Shown here: in pieces, positions 1 to 12,110 of the stretch
Numbering within the stretch: the first letter of the stretch is position 1
How the letters are laid out: every line of letters begins with the position of its first letter
Assembly: GCA_948146395.1 (NCBI GenBank)
Contig: OX411546.1
Coordinates: forward strand, 23,662,449-23,726,448
Direction of reading: 5' to 3'
Source: Fragum whitleyi
Lineage: Eukaryota; Mollusca; Bivalvia; Cardiida; Cardiidae
Length of the DNA stretch: 64,000 nt
Notes under the pieces: model-generated
The model's input: the letters and a program-made list of their open reading frames with translations, nothing else
Told to the model about the DNA's origin: nothing
The model's database searches: none
Position numbers and translations under genes: made by a program

Positions 1-2
1 GT

Positions 3-164
3 ATATTTGTTAATGAAGGAAATCGATTAGCTGCGCTTGAAATGGGTGATTTCGCACAAGGGCGGCCAAGGACTGTTAGACATGACTATACCGTAAAATT
101 TCCCCTGCTTTCAGGATTTCAAAACGTTTGCAATCTTTTTACAAATGGTATTACCCTATGATTT
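3..164 (+). other. Short open frame at window edge
   Basis: The third frame is open from the window start to a TGA at 162-164, about 53 codons. It contains residues such as NEGNRLAALEMGDFAQGRPR. No family is recognised and no splice donor is obvious. It could be the end of an exon or transposon frame that begins outside the window, or chance. Confidence 0.15.
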
Positions 165-2838
165 GTACGTATTTTGACATACAAACTCGGGGTACTTTTT
201 ATTTAAGTCTACAAACTTTTTTTTCATCCTGAACGTAAGGTTGGCAAATTAACGACATCTGTGGATAACCGAACCGCTCTAAATCATGGCACAACACATT
301 TCCAGCAATTCATTGACATACTGAAGCACAAAAGAAACGTCGCCTTAGAACAAATCTAATTATAGAAATCTTTTGGCGAAAATGCTTGTTTTTTAAAAAT
401 GTGTTTTCCAAAATGATGTAGAACACAAATGATAGCAATGGTTGGGATATCGGCGATACCTTGATATATGTTGAGCTCCAAACATAGGACCCTAAAGGTA
501 TGACAAAATCGGACTTACTCAAATCTAGGCAGTGGTTTTCGATGATGGTCTATATGGCTGCGTGAGTGTAAAGACATGATTTTGAGTGGCTTTTGGTTCT
601 TTGTCGGAGACTTATTTGAAAGATATTGTCGATTAACCAAATTTACTTGGAAATACGGATGTTCGATTCCTTATGTGTCGATACGAACTTTTTTTCAACG
701 TAGAGTAATAATTTGAAGTTTTCTGGTAGGCAAGTATTGGGTGATAATTCATGATAAATGTGAAAGCTCTAAATCTTGTTGTTTGGGAGGTTTTTAAATC
801 GTACTGCGAAGCAGTAGATTTATATCTACCGTTTTCCAGAAATCCAGTCTGTTTGACCCACTACATTTTTACCATTATCTTCTGAGCAATGTGTTCAAAC
901 CAAATTATGTGTTTTCAAACACCGAAGAAACGGCCTTTTCAGTCACAATCTACAAACTTTGTTTATACCTTATTTACTCATCGACAAATAGAGAAGAGGC
1001 TAATATAAAATTTGATGTAATTTTCGCTTTTAGTAATTACCAGTTAGTATTTTCAGTGTTTATAACAAGATTTTCGGTTGAGTAAAGGAGTTGAAACGTA
1101 CAATAGATTAACTGTATAATTAATTTGTAGCACTTACAATATTACTGCTCTGAACTTTCTCGAACGGTCATTTACCAGTTGTAGGGCTGACAACCAATCA
1201 AATTCTGTTATGATTATCACTCGGTCAAAACCCACGCGTAAATTCAGACCACGTGGTATAGATGCAAATAGACATCGTCTGCTCGAAATGTGTCAATTAA
1301 CTTGTTTATCATTAGTCGATAGTCGTCTGCACTCAAACAGGGAGCGTGGGAAGTTTACTTTTTTTTTCGCATGTGTTAACAAATAGAAATAATTTTGTAA
1401 TTTTGAAATATTTGATTTCAATGAGCACTCTGATCACGCTCCAATCCTATTTTCATTAAATTCAAATTTGAGTATGAAGAAAAATTATTCAACAACAAAT
1501 AAACCGACAAAAACATACGATAAACTGGTATAGGATAGCAGTAAGAGCGATCTATTTTTAGAACAACTCATGAATAATCATAGAGTGCTGCTAGATTTAA
1601 TCGATTTGTCAGAAACCAAAGATATAAATAGCATAGTTGGCGATTTCACGTGTTTCTTGAGGGAAAATGCATTTACAGTATTTGGAAAAACCCAATGCTT
1701 GAAATACAAACATGTTGGTGATCAAAATTGTAAATAGTTTAATGAAAAATGTTTGTTGCTAAACAGGCTTTTAAACTCTATAGAGAGAGGAATAATATTA
1801 ACAGACAAGCTTTTAGCTTGGCGCGTGCTCATTATAACAACGTAAAAATCTGCTAAGAAATAATTTAGACTAGCAGAGGGCTATCGAATCAGCAAACTTT
1901 CAAAATCGGACCCACGAGGTTGGATGAGCTGGCGATGTCCTCGAAAAGATGGAGTGTTAAGACAAAAAACTCACAAATTTAAAGATTTTACCAACTTTTA
2001 TTGTCCAAATTTGAGCCCTTTTGATTGGCGAACTATTGCACTATCCCAGCCTCTCAATGATGTACGATTTACAGTGCTGACAGCACTTTGATTTTTAAAG
2101 TTATAGATTTAGCTCCGTTGATATGGCAACCAGAGTTCTGCATGGATTTCAATTTTGTGAAATATTTTTGAAAGTGCCTGACCTGAGGATCGTACCTGTG
2201 AAGTTTGGTTGAAATCTGATCGATAGTTTGGAAGTTTTTTTTTCGTTTTTTAAAGATGTGGACGGATGGAAGGACAGACGGATACCGGAGAAATTTATAT
2301 AAATTATTAAAATCAATTAATTTTTGATTACAATTCATTAACTCAACTTTTCGCTTTGGATATGCGTAAAAACCTGTCCACAATGATTAAGTGGCAGAGG
2401 GGGGGGGGGGGGGAGGGAGCAAATATGTTTACTGCTTCGGAGATCAGTTGCCGCTGGATCGTCATAGAGTTTACGAGTACAATTGCGGATCCAGCATTTC
2501 TGTAAAGGGGGTTCGAACATACACATCCCAACAGTTTTTTTTAAAAGGACGCATGTTTTGCGAGTCTGAGACTCACAAATAAGCATTTATAGCTAGAACT
2601 CTTCAAAACTATCTGATGTTACGTCCGTAGGACCCTTTGGAAATCTACTTCAGGGAAGAATTGAAGACTGTTTTAAACAGTCTTCGATTTATTTCTGAAG
2701 TTGATCCCAAAAGGTGTATATCCATCCAACACCTTGTGTAGCTAACCCAATGAATATTTCAATATTTGCAAAAAGAAGAGGTTACCGTATACAATGTCTT
2801 GATATTGAGTCCTTAGAACCTTATTTTGTTGACGCCGT
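165..2838. other. No gene seen; short simple repeats
   Basis: Only short frames in A+T-rich DNA were found. It holds a G-run at about 2399-2414, a palindrome with 11-bp arms at 2663-2685 (GAAGACTGTTT and its complement), and a degenerate pearl-like 3' fragment near 2170-2290 (guanine-rich ggacggatgg-type tract after a unit resembling the repeat at 2.9 kb). Nothing else was identified. Confidence 0.4.
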
Positions 2839-3880
2839 AAACTAGAAAGCCATGAATGGCTTGAGTCGCTCCACAGGCTTGAAATTCTTGTAATAGAAAA
2901 TAAAAGTTTTTGAATAGATTTGAAGTTATTTTGGGTTCTACTGATGTTGAAAAATCTTTAAAAAAATTCCACTATATAACATTTAGAGAAATGACCTCTG
3001 CCCATAAAATACATATTTTTCATCCGATCACAATATTTTTTGGTAGTATGATAAAGGGTCACTCAAGGATCATACCAATGAAGTTTGATTGATATCCATC
3101 AGTTACATTCGGAGAAAATGATTTTCAAAGTTTATACTTTATAACATATTGAGAAATGACCTCCGCCCATGAAATACATATTTTTCATCCGATCAAAATA
3201 ATTTTGGTAGTCTGATAAAAGGTCATCAAGGATCATTCCAGAGAAAATTTGGCTGAAATCCATCAATTACATTCAGAGAAAATGATTTTCAAAGTTTCCA
3301 TTATATAACATATTGAGAAATGACCTCCGCCCATAAAATTAATATTTTTTATCTGATCACAATAATTTATGTTACAATGATAAAGGGTAACTCAAGGATC
3401 ATTGCAGTGAAATTTGGTTGATAGCCATCAGTTACATTCTGAGAAAATGATTTTCAAAGTTTCCACTATATAACATAATATATTCAGAGAAAAGACCTCC
3501 GCCTTTAAAATACTTATTTTCCAAACAATCACAATAAGTTTTGGTAGACTGGTAAAGGGACACCCAAGAATCATTCATGTAAAATTTGATTGGTATCCAT
3601 TAATTAGAATCAGAGAAAACTAACTTTTTACCATATTTGGAAATTAGCCACGCCTATTAAATCCATGTTTTTCATTGGATCAAAAATTCTTAAAAACAAC
3701 TTTGAAAGGGGGTCACCCAAGGATCATTCCTGTGAAGTTTAGTTGAAATCCATGTTGTAGTTTCTGAGAAGATTTTTAAAGAAAAAGATTACGACCGGAC
3801 GCACGGGCGGACAAACGGACACACGACGGACACAACGCCATGACAATAGCCCCAATGGCCTTCGGCCAAAGGAGCTAAAA
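2839..3880 (+). mobile_element. Pearl-like element, family A (165-bp units)
   Basis: The 5' end has a small hairpin (AGCCATGAATGGCT) followed by GTCGCTCC. The core is about five tandem units of roughly 165 bp. The landmark GACCTCYGCC occurs at 2993, 3158, 3322 and 3494, with a degenerate copy at 3657. The 3' end is a degenerate (ACGG)n tract, then CAATAGCCCC, a hairpin (TGGCCTTCGGCCA) and GGAGCTAAAA. No protein is encoded. A 5'-truncated relative lies at 40.3-41.1 kb. The layout matches what I recall of bivalve pearl elements and HINE/DINE-1-type non-autonomous Helitrons; the assignment is an inference. Confidence 0.65.
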
Positions 3881-4126
3881 ATGTGGGATTCATGTTCATA
3901 CTATTACCAAATTGTTATTGAATTTCCCAATTTCAATGAAATAAATATCCCTCATGGGGGCTTCGTTTGAATCCTCCGGACCCCCTCTGGATCCGCCACT
4001 GCAGTCTTTCGGAATACTGTTGCCAAACAAAGTATTAATTTGTGGCAAGCGACTGATAAGTCCCGGTTTTATTTGTTTTGTCGGAATTGAGTTTAACGCA
4101 TTTTCCGTCATATCGCATCGTCTGTA

Positions 4127-5200
4127 GCACCTAACAACAAACTCCTGGTATTTCTCGCTCAATGCTACTACAATATTTTTTCTAGTCTCCAGCTGCTATC
4201 CAACGTAGTTAAACAATAAACAACCCATTGGTTGATTGATTGATGTTTAATGCCGCTTTCAACATTTTTTCAGTTATATCGCGGTAGCTGGAGCACCTAA
4301 CAATGGATTCCTGGTATTTCTCTCACCAGTATAACCATCTCATTCTTTCCTAGCCCCCAGCTACTATCTCACATAGGTCTACGAATATCAACCCATTCGT
4401 GCGAGACAAATTGTTGGAAAGAATGAGTGCCGCCATCGGGGATCTAACCCGAGACCTCTAGATTGACAGTCCGACGCGCTACTAACTGCGCTACCTTGGC
4501 GGCTCAACAACCCATTGGTGCGAGACAAATGTCGGAAAGGATATATGCCGCTGCAATGGACCGAACTCTGTAGCTCCTGAAAATCAATTCCAGGTATTTG
4601 TCGCTCAATTCTACTGTTATATCCTTTCTAGCCTCCAGCTGCTATCCAACGTAGGTAAACAATTATCGTCCATTAGTGCTAGACAAATCTCGGAAAGGAT
4701 ATGTGCCGCTGCAAGGGACCAAACTCTGTAGCACCTAACAATTAATTCGTGGTATTCCTCGCTCAAGTATACTTTTATATCCTATCTAGCCTCCAGCTGT
4801 TATCCAAAGTAGGTAAACATTTCACCTTCCATTGGTGGGAGACAAAGCTTGGAAAGGGTATGGCCGCTGCAAGGGGCCAAATTCTGTAGCGCCTAACAAT
4901 TTACTCCTGGATATCTCTCTCCATACTTATACAATATCCTTTCTAGTCTCCAACTGCTATCCATTGTAAGTACAATTAGTCACCCATTGGTGAGAGACAT
5001 ATGTCGGAAAGGATATGTGCCGCTGTTAGGGACTAAATTCTGTTACGCCTAACAATTGATTCCTGGATTTCTCTCTCAGTACTACTTATATCCTTTCTAA
5101 TATCCAGCTGCTATACATTGTAAGTAAACAATTAGTCACCCATTGGTGAGAGACAAATGTCGGAAAGGATATGTGCCGCTGCAAGGGACCAAACTCATAA
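4127..5200 (-). repeat. Tandem array of SINE-tail units (~157 bp)
   Basis: The 3' body of a tRNA-derived SINE is repeated head to tail. Unit starts (TAGCxCCT-like) are seen at 4571, 4729, 4887 and 5043, giving periods of 158, 158 and 156 bp, plus a more divergent unit at 4127-4229. Shared words are CTCCAGCTGCTATCC, CCATTGGTG and GGAAAGGATATGTGCCGCTGC. A full SINE with its tRNA head sits inside the array at 4230-4503, which suggests a short satellite grew from one SINE. Confidence 0.7.
4230..4503 (-). mobile_element. tRNA-derived SINE, near full length
   Basis: On the minus strand the 5' head reads like a tRNA: the stem GCCGCCA pairs with TGGCGGC, there is a box-A-like TAGCGCAGTTAGTAGCGC and a box-B-like GGTCTCGGGTTAGATCC. 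The body follows, and the 3' end is AAGCGGCATTAAACATC plus (AATC)n. This internal Pol III promoter and short-repeat tail are typical of metazoan tRNA SINEs. It is not a functional tRNA gene, because the SINE body follows directly. Confidence 0.75.
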
Positions 5201-5443
5201 TTGGAGATTGGGAGCTTGATGCGCTTAACTGCGCATTCGCGGCAGCCCACCCGTAAAACCGCCATGAACCGGCGATGTTGCACAAAAACCATCATGGAAT
5301 GACTTTTATATTCCGACTCTTCGTTGAATGGTTTCGAAATAAGGAAAATAGCATTTATTGAATACAGGCTTGCAGCAAAAGGAATCTTATCCTTAGATAT
5401 AATTTTCAATGTGGTTTAACGCATATTTTAAAAGGATTTCCGA

Positions 5444-5665
5444 CAAACGTCGGCGGCTGGCGCATCTAATTATAGATTCCTTAAATTTTTTATATCAGAA
5501 CTACCCCTAAATCCTTTTCGAGCATCAAGCTTCTCGTCTATACACGTATATTTAGGGTCTCATCGATAGCAAAATAAATCTATTTGCCAAAACGATGGAT
5601 CGAACCTTGGACCCCTGGACTGAGGGTTCGACGCAAAAGCAACTTCGCTATGGCAGTTAGGTGAC
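5444..5665 (-). mobile_element. Degenerate tRNA-SINE relative
   Basis: A box-B-like GGGTCCAAGGTTCGATCC (minus strand, about 5590-5610) and a body with the same order of words as the 4.2-kb SINE (GCATCTAATTATAGATTCC, ATCAAGCTTCTCG) are visible but strongly diverged. The head stem is not clear. Confidence 0.4.
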
Positions 5666-5984
5666 CACATCAAAGGAAAAGAAGCAATTGATTATCATAC
5701 GCCATTGGTTATACTTTAAACCCATTTCTCGTTTACCTAAAATCAAATATCAAAACGAAAGCCACAGAAACAGTCAATATTGAATGTTGACTTTTGTCTG
5801 TGGCGTTGGCTTTGAATCGATTTTTTTCTTCTTTTTTTATATGGATGTTTTGAAGAGAAAATAATCGTTTTTAGAAAATGTGATTTTTATTGCTTTAACT
5901 TTGTTAAATATACTTATAATATATGGTGTATCAATATCATCTAAAAGGATTTAACAACACATAAATAGCTCAAATAGCATAGTT

Positions 5985-6743
5985 AAAAGAAGAGGCCCAA
6001 AACGGGCAAATATCGCTTCACCGGCACTTAATGTTAGATAGATAACCATCAAAGGGAAGGGTAGGGGTTTATGCACATTATAAACAAGAGGCACCTGAGG
6101 GTCTGAGACGCTCTACTTACTATTGAGTTTTTTCATGAAACTAATCTGATCAGTGATAATTAAGGAACCTTATTGCTTTAAAAGGAATGTGAATGGTGGA
6201 ATTAACCCAGTAAATTTTCTCCACTTTAATTTGTGCTACACAATAATCCTTAGGGCTAATTTTCCAGTATTTTCATTAAGTTTTCACAGAGACCACTCGT
6301 ACAAACATAGAATCACCCTGTGAAATTCAAAATTATTTGATATTTGTTGATTTGGTTGAATAACTGAAAATATTTTGACCAAAAATCATAAGGCCCCTAT
6401 TCCTGTGATTTTTATCAAATGTTGATTTTTAGAATGGAAGTTTCAATATGACCCTAAAATCATCATGGGAAAGGTTCAATCAAATCAGCTGTTTGTAAAA
6501 TAGCGTAAATAAGAATATTTTTAGCTTAACAACATAAGGCCCCTTTTCCTGTATTTTTCAATGGATCGACACAATTTTCAAAAGGAATCTCTGAAAGACC
6601 CTACAATTTACTGAAAATTTTTCAAAAAATTCCAATAATATCATGAACTTTCATGGATAAATGAAAATAATTTAAAGACAGATGGAAAGACGGGAACAAT
6701 GCTAACTCAATAGCTCCTCTGACATCTGGTCAGATAAAATGCC
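5985..6743 (+). mobile_element. Pearl-like element (145-bp units), 5' neighbour of the next
   Basis: It begins AAGAAGAGGCCCAAAACGGG (a short hairpin) followed by ATCGCTTCACC. A unit with CATAAGGCCCCTnTTCCTGT recurs at about 6388 and 6533, a 145-bp spacing. The 3' end has GACAGATGGAAAGACGGGAA, CAATAGCTCC, the hairpin CTGACATCTGGTCAG and ATAAAA. It lies directly upstream of a second element of the same plan. Confidence 0.5.
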
Positions 6744-6768
6744 AAGGACTTTACAGTCAAATCATGGC

Positions 6769-7605
6769 AAAAAGAGGACCATGATGGTCCTAAATCGCTC
6801 ACCTGAGTACTGTAAGTCACCTAATAACTTATCAACCTGGTTATAAATACCAGAGATTGTCTGATGTACACTAAGGATGGTTTTGAAAGAGACAGACTTT
6901 AATTTCATCCTTCTGAATTTGATTTTTTTTAAATTTTCATGAACTTTCAGCCTTCCTGTTACCATAGCAACTAGAAGTATGAATGGAGTTTAACAATTTT
7001 AGTAGAGCCTCACCCAAGGAGCTTCCCTACAAAATTTCAGATTTAATAGGCCAGATGATATAGGAGGAAGTGAATTTTTCTAAGATTTTGGCAAATTTCT
7101 GTCTTTCCGTTACCATTGAAACTAGAGTTTTTAATGGAATTAATTTTTATTTCAACAACTTTGGTTGAACTTCACCCAAGAAACATCCCTGCCTAGTATC
7201 GGCTTGATAGGCCCTGTGTTTAAGGAGAAGAATTTTTTTCTTAGATTTTCATCAATTTTCAGCCGTTCCATTACCATTGGTACCACCATTTTAATAGAAT
7301 AAAATTCTTTTAACTATTTTGGAGAAGATTAAGCCAAGGAACATATCTGCCAAGTTTCAGCTTGATTGTTCCTATGGTTTAAGAGGAGAATAATTTTTCT
7401 TAGACTTTCATCAATTTTTGGCCTTTCTCCTACCATCACAACCAGAGTTTTAGATGGAATTGGAGGCCCAGTGACTTAGGTCATGTTTAAAGAAATTGTT
7501 GAAAGACAGACGGAAGGACAGACAGACAGACAGACAGACAATGGACAAATGGTGAGTGATCACAGTAGCTAACCTTGAGCACTTTGTGCTCAGGTGACCT
7601 TAAAA
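6769..7605 (+). mobile_element. Pearl-like element, family B
   Basis: The 5' end is AAAAAGAGGACCATGATGGT (hairpin AGGACCATGATGGTCCT) then AAATCGCTCACCTGAG. About four units of 154-160 bp carry the landmark CCxTTACCAT (near 6954, 7108, 7268, 7430). A (GACA)n tract at 7510-7542 precedes the 3' hairpin TTGAGCACTTTGTGCTCAGG and CTTAAAA. The 5' GCTCACCTGAG and the 3' CTCAGGTGA are inverted repeats of each other, a subterminal inverted repeat. Confidence 0.65.
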
Positions 7606-7639
7606 TGGGAAAAGTTAAATTAATTATCTTTGGTCAATG

Positions 7640-8397
7640 GATTTGCATGATAAAATAAATATGGATTACATGTACTTTACTTTGACAGATATGAGCAAGG
7701 TTCTATGTCATTTCACAAACTCCAAAACTTACAAAAATGCTAAAGTCACGACAATACCAGACATTTTCTTGAAAATACAGCTGGGCTAAAAAGTCAAACC
7801 AGTAGGTGAAAGGCCAGGACATTGCATACCAGATAACAGTTGCCACTTAAAGAGGATGACAATAGCTCACTAGAGTACTCTGTGTTCAGATGAGCATACA
7901 AATTATTGCACAAAAAACAATTGAAAAAAATACATATAAGAATTGCAATACATAACGTGAACGACACCAAATATGTCCTATCTACAAATTAAATTAAGCT
8001 GTAGATACCGGTATGACTAATTGGTCATCGACCAACAAAAAATATATCTCCAGTCAATTATGTCTTTGTTTCACCTTCAAAATTAATCTTGACCTTCAAC
8101 ATTTATTTCTTGCATGTGGGCCTCACTATTTTCAAACCTATCCATTAAATAAGTTGATATCAAAACCTTACAATGGGACAGACTGAACATATAATACATA
8201 AAGGCAGTTTTAACTGTTTGCCCTGACCCATGTAAGGTTTATGTAAAGTCTTATTGACCCAATTTCAGACTTATTTTATTTTCAAACAGGAGTGCAAGAG
8301 CCACAATATACATCAAAACACATTTGCCCGAGAGAATATCACAAATTCAACATTATACAAGCAGTCAGTTGACAAGGAATATTCTGAAAATTTTATC
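7640..8397. other. No gene seen; pearl 3' relic
   Basis: A degenerate 3' end at about 7850-7905 (ACAATAGCTCACTAGAGTAC followed by GTTCAGATGAGCATA) resembles the family B terminus. The remainder holds no recognisable feature. Confidence 0.35.
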
Positions 8398-8713
8398 TAC
8401 TGTATTTCCATTATTAATGGTACCTTCCCTAATAAAATCACTCCTACATATTTTTACTAAGAAAACCCACTTCAAATGCCTAGATTTTAGAATGTTTTGA
8501 GACTTATTCTCTAATTTGAGATGAATTTCCTCTAAATATCATATGATTATATGATTATATGATTGCTTAGAGGAAATTCATCTAAAATTAAAGGGAAAAG
8601 GTCCTAAAAGACATCAATTTTAATCATTTTTTCAATCAGAAATGCATATTAAATAAAAGCTCCCTGACTATGTTTTGTATCGCTCCCGGGTATTTATTAG
8701 GAGAAATATAGTA
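8398..8713 (+). mobile_element. TIR MITE, copy 1 (~316 bp)
   Basis: The left end is TACTGTATTTCC and the right end, read inward, is TACTATATTTCTCCTAATAA. A central foldback pairs GAATTTCCTCTAA with TTAGAGGAAATTC around ATATGATTATATGATTATAT. The same element lies in the opposite orientation at 22686-22993. The TA-rich ends suggest a TA target, so a Tc1/mariner-type origin is possible but unproven. Confidence 0.65.
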
Positions 8714-9182
8714 TATTCATCTTTTTATGTAAGAGGAGGTGCATTAAAAAGTTGTGAATGTATTGATGTCAAGACTGACAGACGGCTGGAGAAGATATCA
8801 ACACCTTCAGCAAGCACAAGCAGTTACGCATCATAAGATACCCTATAATAAAGCTATTTCATAGCAGTATAATAATGTTTAGCCAAAACATTGTGGAAAA
8901 GGTTAATTTTGTTCAAAACAAACCAATTTCATGACTGTTGGGTAAAAATGGCATGTATTTTGTGAAGAATACAGACTAAAATACTTAACAGGTTCTATGG
9001 GGTATCTTATGATATGAAACTGCAGTTTTTTCTAGAGATTCAATTAGATATATAGTCAATGGGCCATCAAAATCTCACTACTACAGCTTGATTAAGTTTG
9101 AGTTATGAAGTTCTCATTGCCAATTGACAATATACTTTAGCTGGGCAATCTGCATCTTGTTGGTAAATAGAAGTTGCATGAA

Positions 9183-9851
9183 ATACAGTCAATCTTGCTC
9201 GAGCAACCACGTCAATTAAGCGACCATTTTATCAACTGACCGTTTTCAAAATCCACTTCTTCAAATCAAAATACCTTAAATGTAGGTATTGTTGGTCTAA
9301 TTTATTATTGAACATAAATCCTATGTTGTTAAAACTCACCAGACGCTTTTATTGAGTTTTAATAAAATAAAATTATGGAGAATTTCATAATACAAGGGGT
9401 GTTCCAGAAGTCCGTGGACTTTATCTATATCTCGACAACTGTTCAACGGAAATTGTTGAAATAAGCATATGATATAAATCAAACAAGAAGGAGCCAATGT
9501 TTGATACTTTTCTCCTATCAATCCACATAACGTGTTTACTAGGCGTTGCCATTGAGACATACATAACGATAGAGAATAGATAGAGAAAGTCTGCAATTAT
9601 GCAGTATGATCTTAGCCTACACTATCTGCTGTCTATTTTATCAATGTGGAAAAGTCTTATGCCAAACTTGATGGAATGTCCCCAAAATGGGAAATTAGTT
9701 TGAAATTAAATTTAGAATCAGCAGGATAAAGGTTTAATACAAACCCCCTGATTTAATAGAAAATATTGTGCAAAAAGGAGAAATTGCTTGATAGAATGGG
9801 GACCACTAAAAAGCAGTTGCTTTTAAAAATGGTTGCTTGATACAATATTTC
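9183..9851. repeat. TTGCTCGAGCAA-ended repeat running into the gap
   Basis: The stretch at 9184-9250 starts ATACAGTCAATCTTGCTCGA. It is the reverse complement of the end of the repeat at 16.60-16.65 kb. The stretch at 9800-9851 (AAGCAGTTGCTTTTAAAAAT) matches the other end of the same repeat at about 16.35 kb. The assembly gap follows directly, so a copy of this element probably spans it. Confidence 0.4.
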
Positions 9852-10051
9852 NNNNNNNNNNNNNNNNNNNNNNNNNNNNNNNNNNNNNNNNNNNNNNNNN
9901 NNNNNNNNNNNNNNNNNNNNNNNNNNNNNNNNNNNNNNNNNNNNNNNNNNNNNNNNNNNNNNNNNNNNNNNNNNNNNNNNNNNNNNNNNNNNNNNNNNNN
10001 NNNNNNNNNNNNNNNNNNNNNNNNNNNNNNNNNNNNNNNNNNNNNNNNNNN
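9852..10051. other. Assembly gap (200 N)
   Basis: Exactly 200 N bases are present, a conventional placeholder length, so the true gap size is unknown. Open frames crossing it are artefacts. Confidence 0.98.
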
Positions 10052-11520
10052 AACAACAGACAAAAGAAATCATTATTTCTGGTTGGGATTTCCCAAATTG
10101 TTAAAAAAAATCAGGAAAAATCAATGAACTAGGTTAAATTAATGAGCCTGTACTTCTATAGCAAGATTCAAATATCAATGTTTTATGTTCCGATTGTATA
10201 TGGCCCACTTAACTTGATTAGAAAAAAGTTTAGAATTTGAAATCGTAGGTTTTTAGACCTAAAATTTCGTTCATTTAAATGAAGCTGATAAACTTACAGC
10301 TTTTGAATACTATAACATGATAAGAACTCGTCTTAATTAATGTCAAAACATTTCTAAGGAACTGCTTGAAATTTCCCATAGAATCTGCATTTTCTACATG
10401 GATCTACATAGGGTAATAAAGTTCACTAAATTATAAAATAGACTACTAACTTGTCTATTTTATCTAAGTACCATTACATAACACCCAATAATGTATTGAG
10501 TAGATGTATATTTGTGATGTACAATCTATTCCTCTAATACTTAATGATCCGTTCATCAGTTAAGCGATTAAGTTTCATACCTCTTTGAAATCAAGACATA
10601 ATTTCTTCATAAGCTCAGATTTAATCACATTTAGCAAAAACGTAAAGATTTATCACTAAAAGCAAACATTGTACATGGGGCCACTTTCTGCGGAAGTTAT
10701 TAAAAAAAACTGAGTACTCAAAATTGCTTTCATTTGGGCAAATAAGAATGCACAAACCTTTTTGAACATAACTGGAATTAAACTAATATATTATCTTCAG
10801 GCTTTAAAAAAATGCTCTTAAAGACGGGTCCTTGTACAGGCGGTAACAACAACAAATGACAAACATATTAACATAAACTTTACAAACTAGCATTTCCTTC
10901 TTTCCCAAAATGTTTTATCATGACCTGAAAAAAATCATTACATTCTTGTTTTGGTTATTACAAGGCAACTTTAGTCACTGTTTTCTATATTAAACACATT
11001 GAAAATCGTAAGAAACATCTTGCATGCAAAACAAGTCCTCAAGTCTACAATTGAAAAATTTAAATTTCCAGACTAAATTATTCGTGACGTCATTGTCCAT
11101 TATTGATGACGTCAAAAATGTTTGTGTTGACATTTTAATCTTAACATGCATACATCATAAATCTGGGGGGGGGTTTAACATGTTCCAGGTCGTATACGTG
11201 TTAGGAATAAAGGTAAGGATGTTAAAATTAGCCTTGTCATTCTGTTTAACTAACACTAAAGAACATTTTGTGGGAATGACCGCGTGAATTGCTTCGGTCG
11301 GCCTCGCTTTTGTCTTTGTTTTGTTGCTTCCGGTAGAAAATAAATTTTCTATAGAAACCTCGTTTTAACGGGATAGCTTAAATTTATTTTCAATTTTTAA
11401 ATCTTTCTTTTACGAACGATACGTTGAGGTATTTTTCCAATTCAATTTTTGACTTTTTTTCTACCCTGCAGGTGATTCACTCCGGGTGAGAAATGACACG
11501 ATTATTTCGCTTGACAGTAT
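10052..11520. other. No feature identified downstream of the IAP gene
   Basis: A+T-rich sequence without a coding frame was found. A minus-strand AATAAA (plus TTTATT at 11383-11388) lies about 530 bp past the IAP stop codon and is a possible poly(A) signal. A G8 run lies near 11164-11171. Confidence 0.3.
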
Positions 11521-11562
11521 TGATAGAATAGAATAGAATAGAATAACACGCGTTACCATAAA

Positions 11563-11611
11563 CGCTCGCTTCGCGCTCACGGCCTTCGGCCGTTCGCGAG
11601 CTGCGCTCGCT
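11563..11611. repeat. Cluster of GC-rich hairpins
   Basis: GCTCGCTTCGCG, ACGGCCTTCGGCCGT (11579-11593) and GCGAGCTGCGCTCGC (11596-11610) form adjacent perfect or near-perfect stem-loops. They sit in otherwise A+T-rich DNA, just after a (GAATA)n tract at about 11525-11545. Confidence 0.6.
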
Positions 11612-11815
11612 ATAATGTTAGAACCCATTAGAATTGGCTTATTAGGATGATTCTAATGGGCTCCAACAACATAAGATTCATTAATTACAAATTTTTCTTT
11701 AAGAATGTCTACATTTTCAGAGATTTTACTTATGGAGAAGGGACTTTTTAAGATGGTTGCTAAGTAAAATTGGTCCCTTCATATACGTGATCTCTCGAGC
11801 AATATCTACTGTATA
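11612..11815 (+). mobile_element. TTGCTCGAGCAA MITE, partial copy
   Basis: It shares blocks in order with 16.50-16.65 kb: TTAGAACCCATTAGAAT, ACATAAGATTCATT, AAGAATGTCTAC, TTCACTTATGG-like and CTCGAGCAA. It carries the internal inverted repeat AACCCATTAGAAT / ATTCTAATGGG. It lies just 3' of the IAP gene's last exon. Confidence 0.5.
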
Positions 11816-11916
11816 AAGTTTAAGATTTATACAATGATGTTTTTGAAAACCCATTTGGTATAATATTGCTGTTCAAAACACGGAACATATATAGGCCACC
11901 TCAGGTAAAGCCTTGG

Positions 11917-12110
11917 TTAAGCTATAAAAGTCCTAACAAATCCTTGTATGGGTCCTCTACATATTGGACAGTTATCTAATGCAGGCGAACAAGCCGCACA
12001 CGAGACCAGGTGTCCACATGGTAGAAACACAATACTCGAGTCTGCCACCATACAGATCTTACACAGTCTCTGCTCCTTCAAATCTAAATTCTCCTTCTCA
12101 AGATCATCAA
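11917..12110 (-). CDS. IAP exon 6: RING finger and stop
   Basis: The acceptor TTTGTTTTTCCAG precedes the exon. The residues run from [13 protein letters not shown] into a C3HC4 RING: C-KI-C, 11 residues, C-G-H, three residues, C-AA-C, six residues, C-PI-C. The protein ends GFVRTFIA followed by TAA at 11919-11917. A RING at the extreme C-terminus, with the hydrophobic tail that supports dimerisation, is typical of IAP ligases. Entry phase 1 matches the end of exon 5. Confidence 0.93.

Noticed and set aside
2839..3880. A CRISPR-like array, given regular repeats
   Set aside because: The units are about 165 bp, diverged, without short repeats and unique spacers, in a eukaryotic setting.
4424..4503. 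A tRNA gene
   Set aside because: The stem and boxes are good, but the sequence runs straight into a SINE body and the same head recurs in diverged copies, so it is a SINE head.
5086..5409. A minus-strand 107-codon frame
   Set aside because: Half of it overlaps the SINE-tail array, and no domain is recognised.
9753..10132. Several open frames crossing the N gap
   Set aside because: They are open only because N codons cannot be stops.
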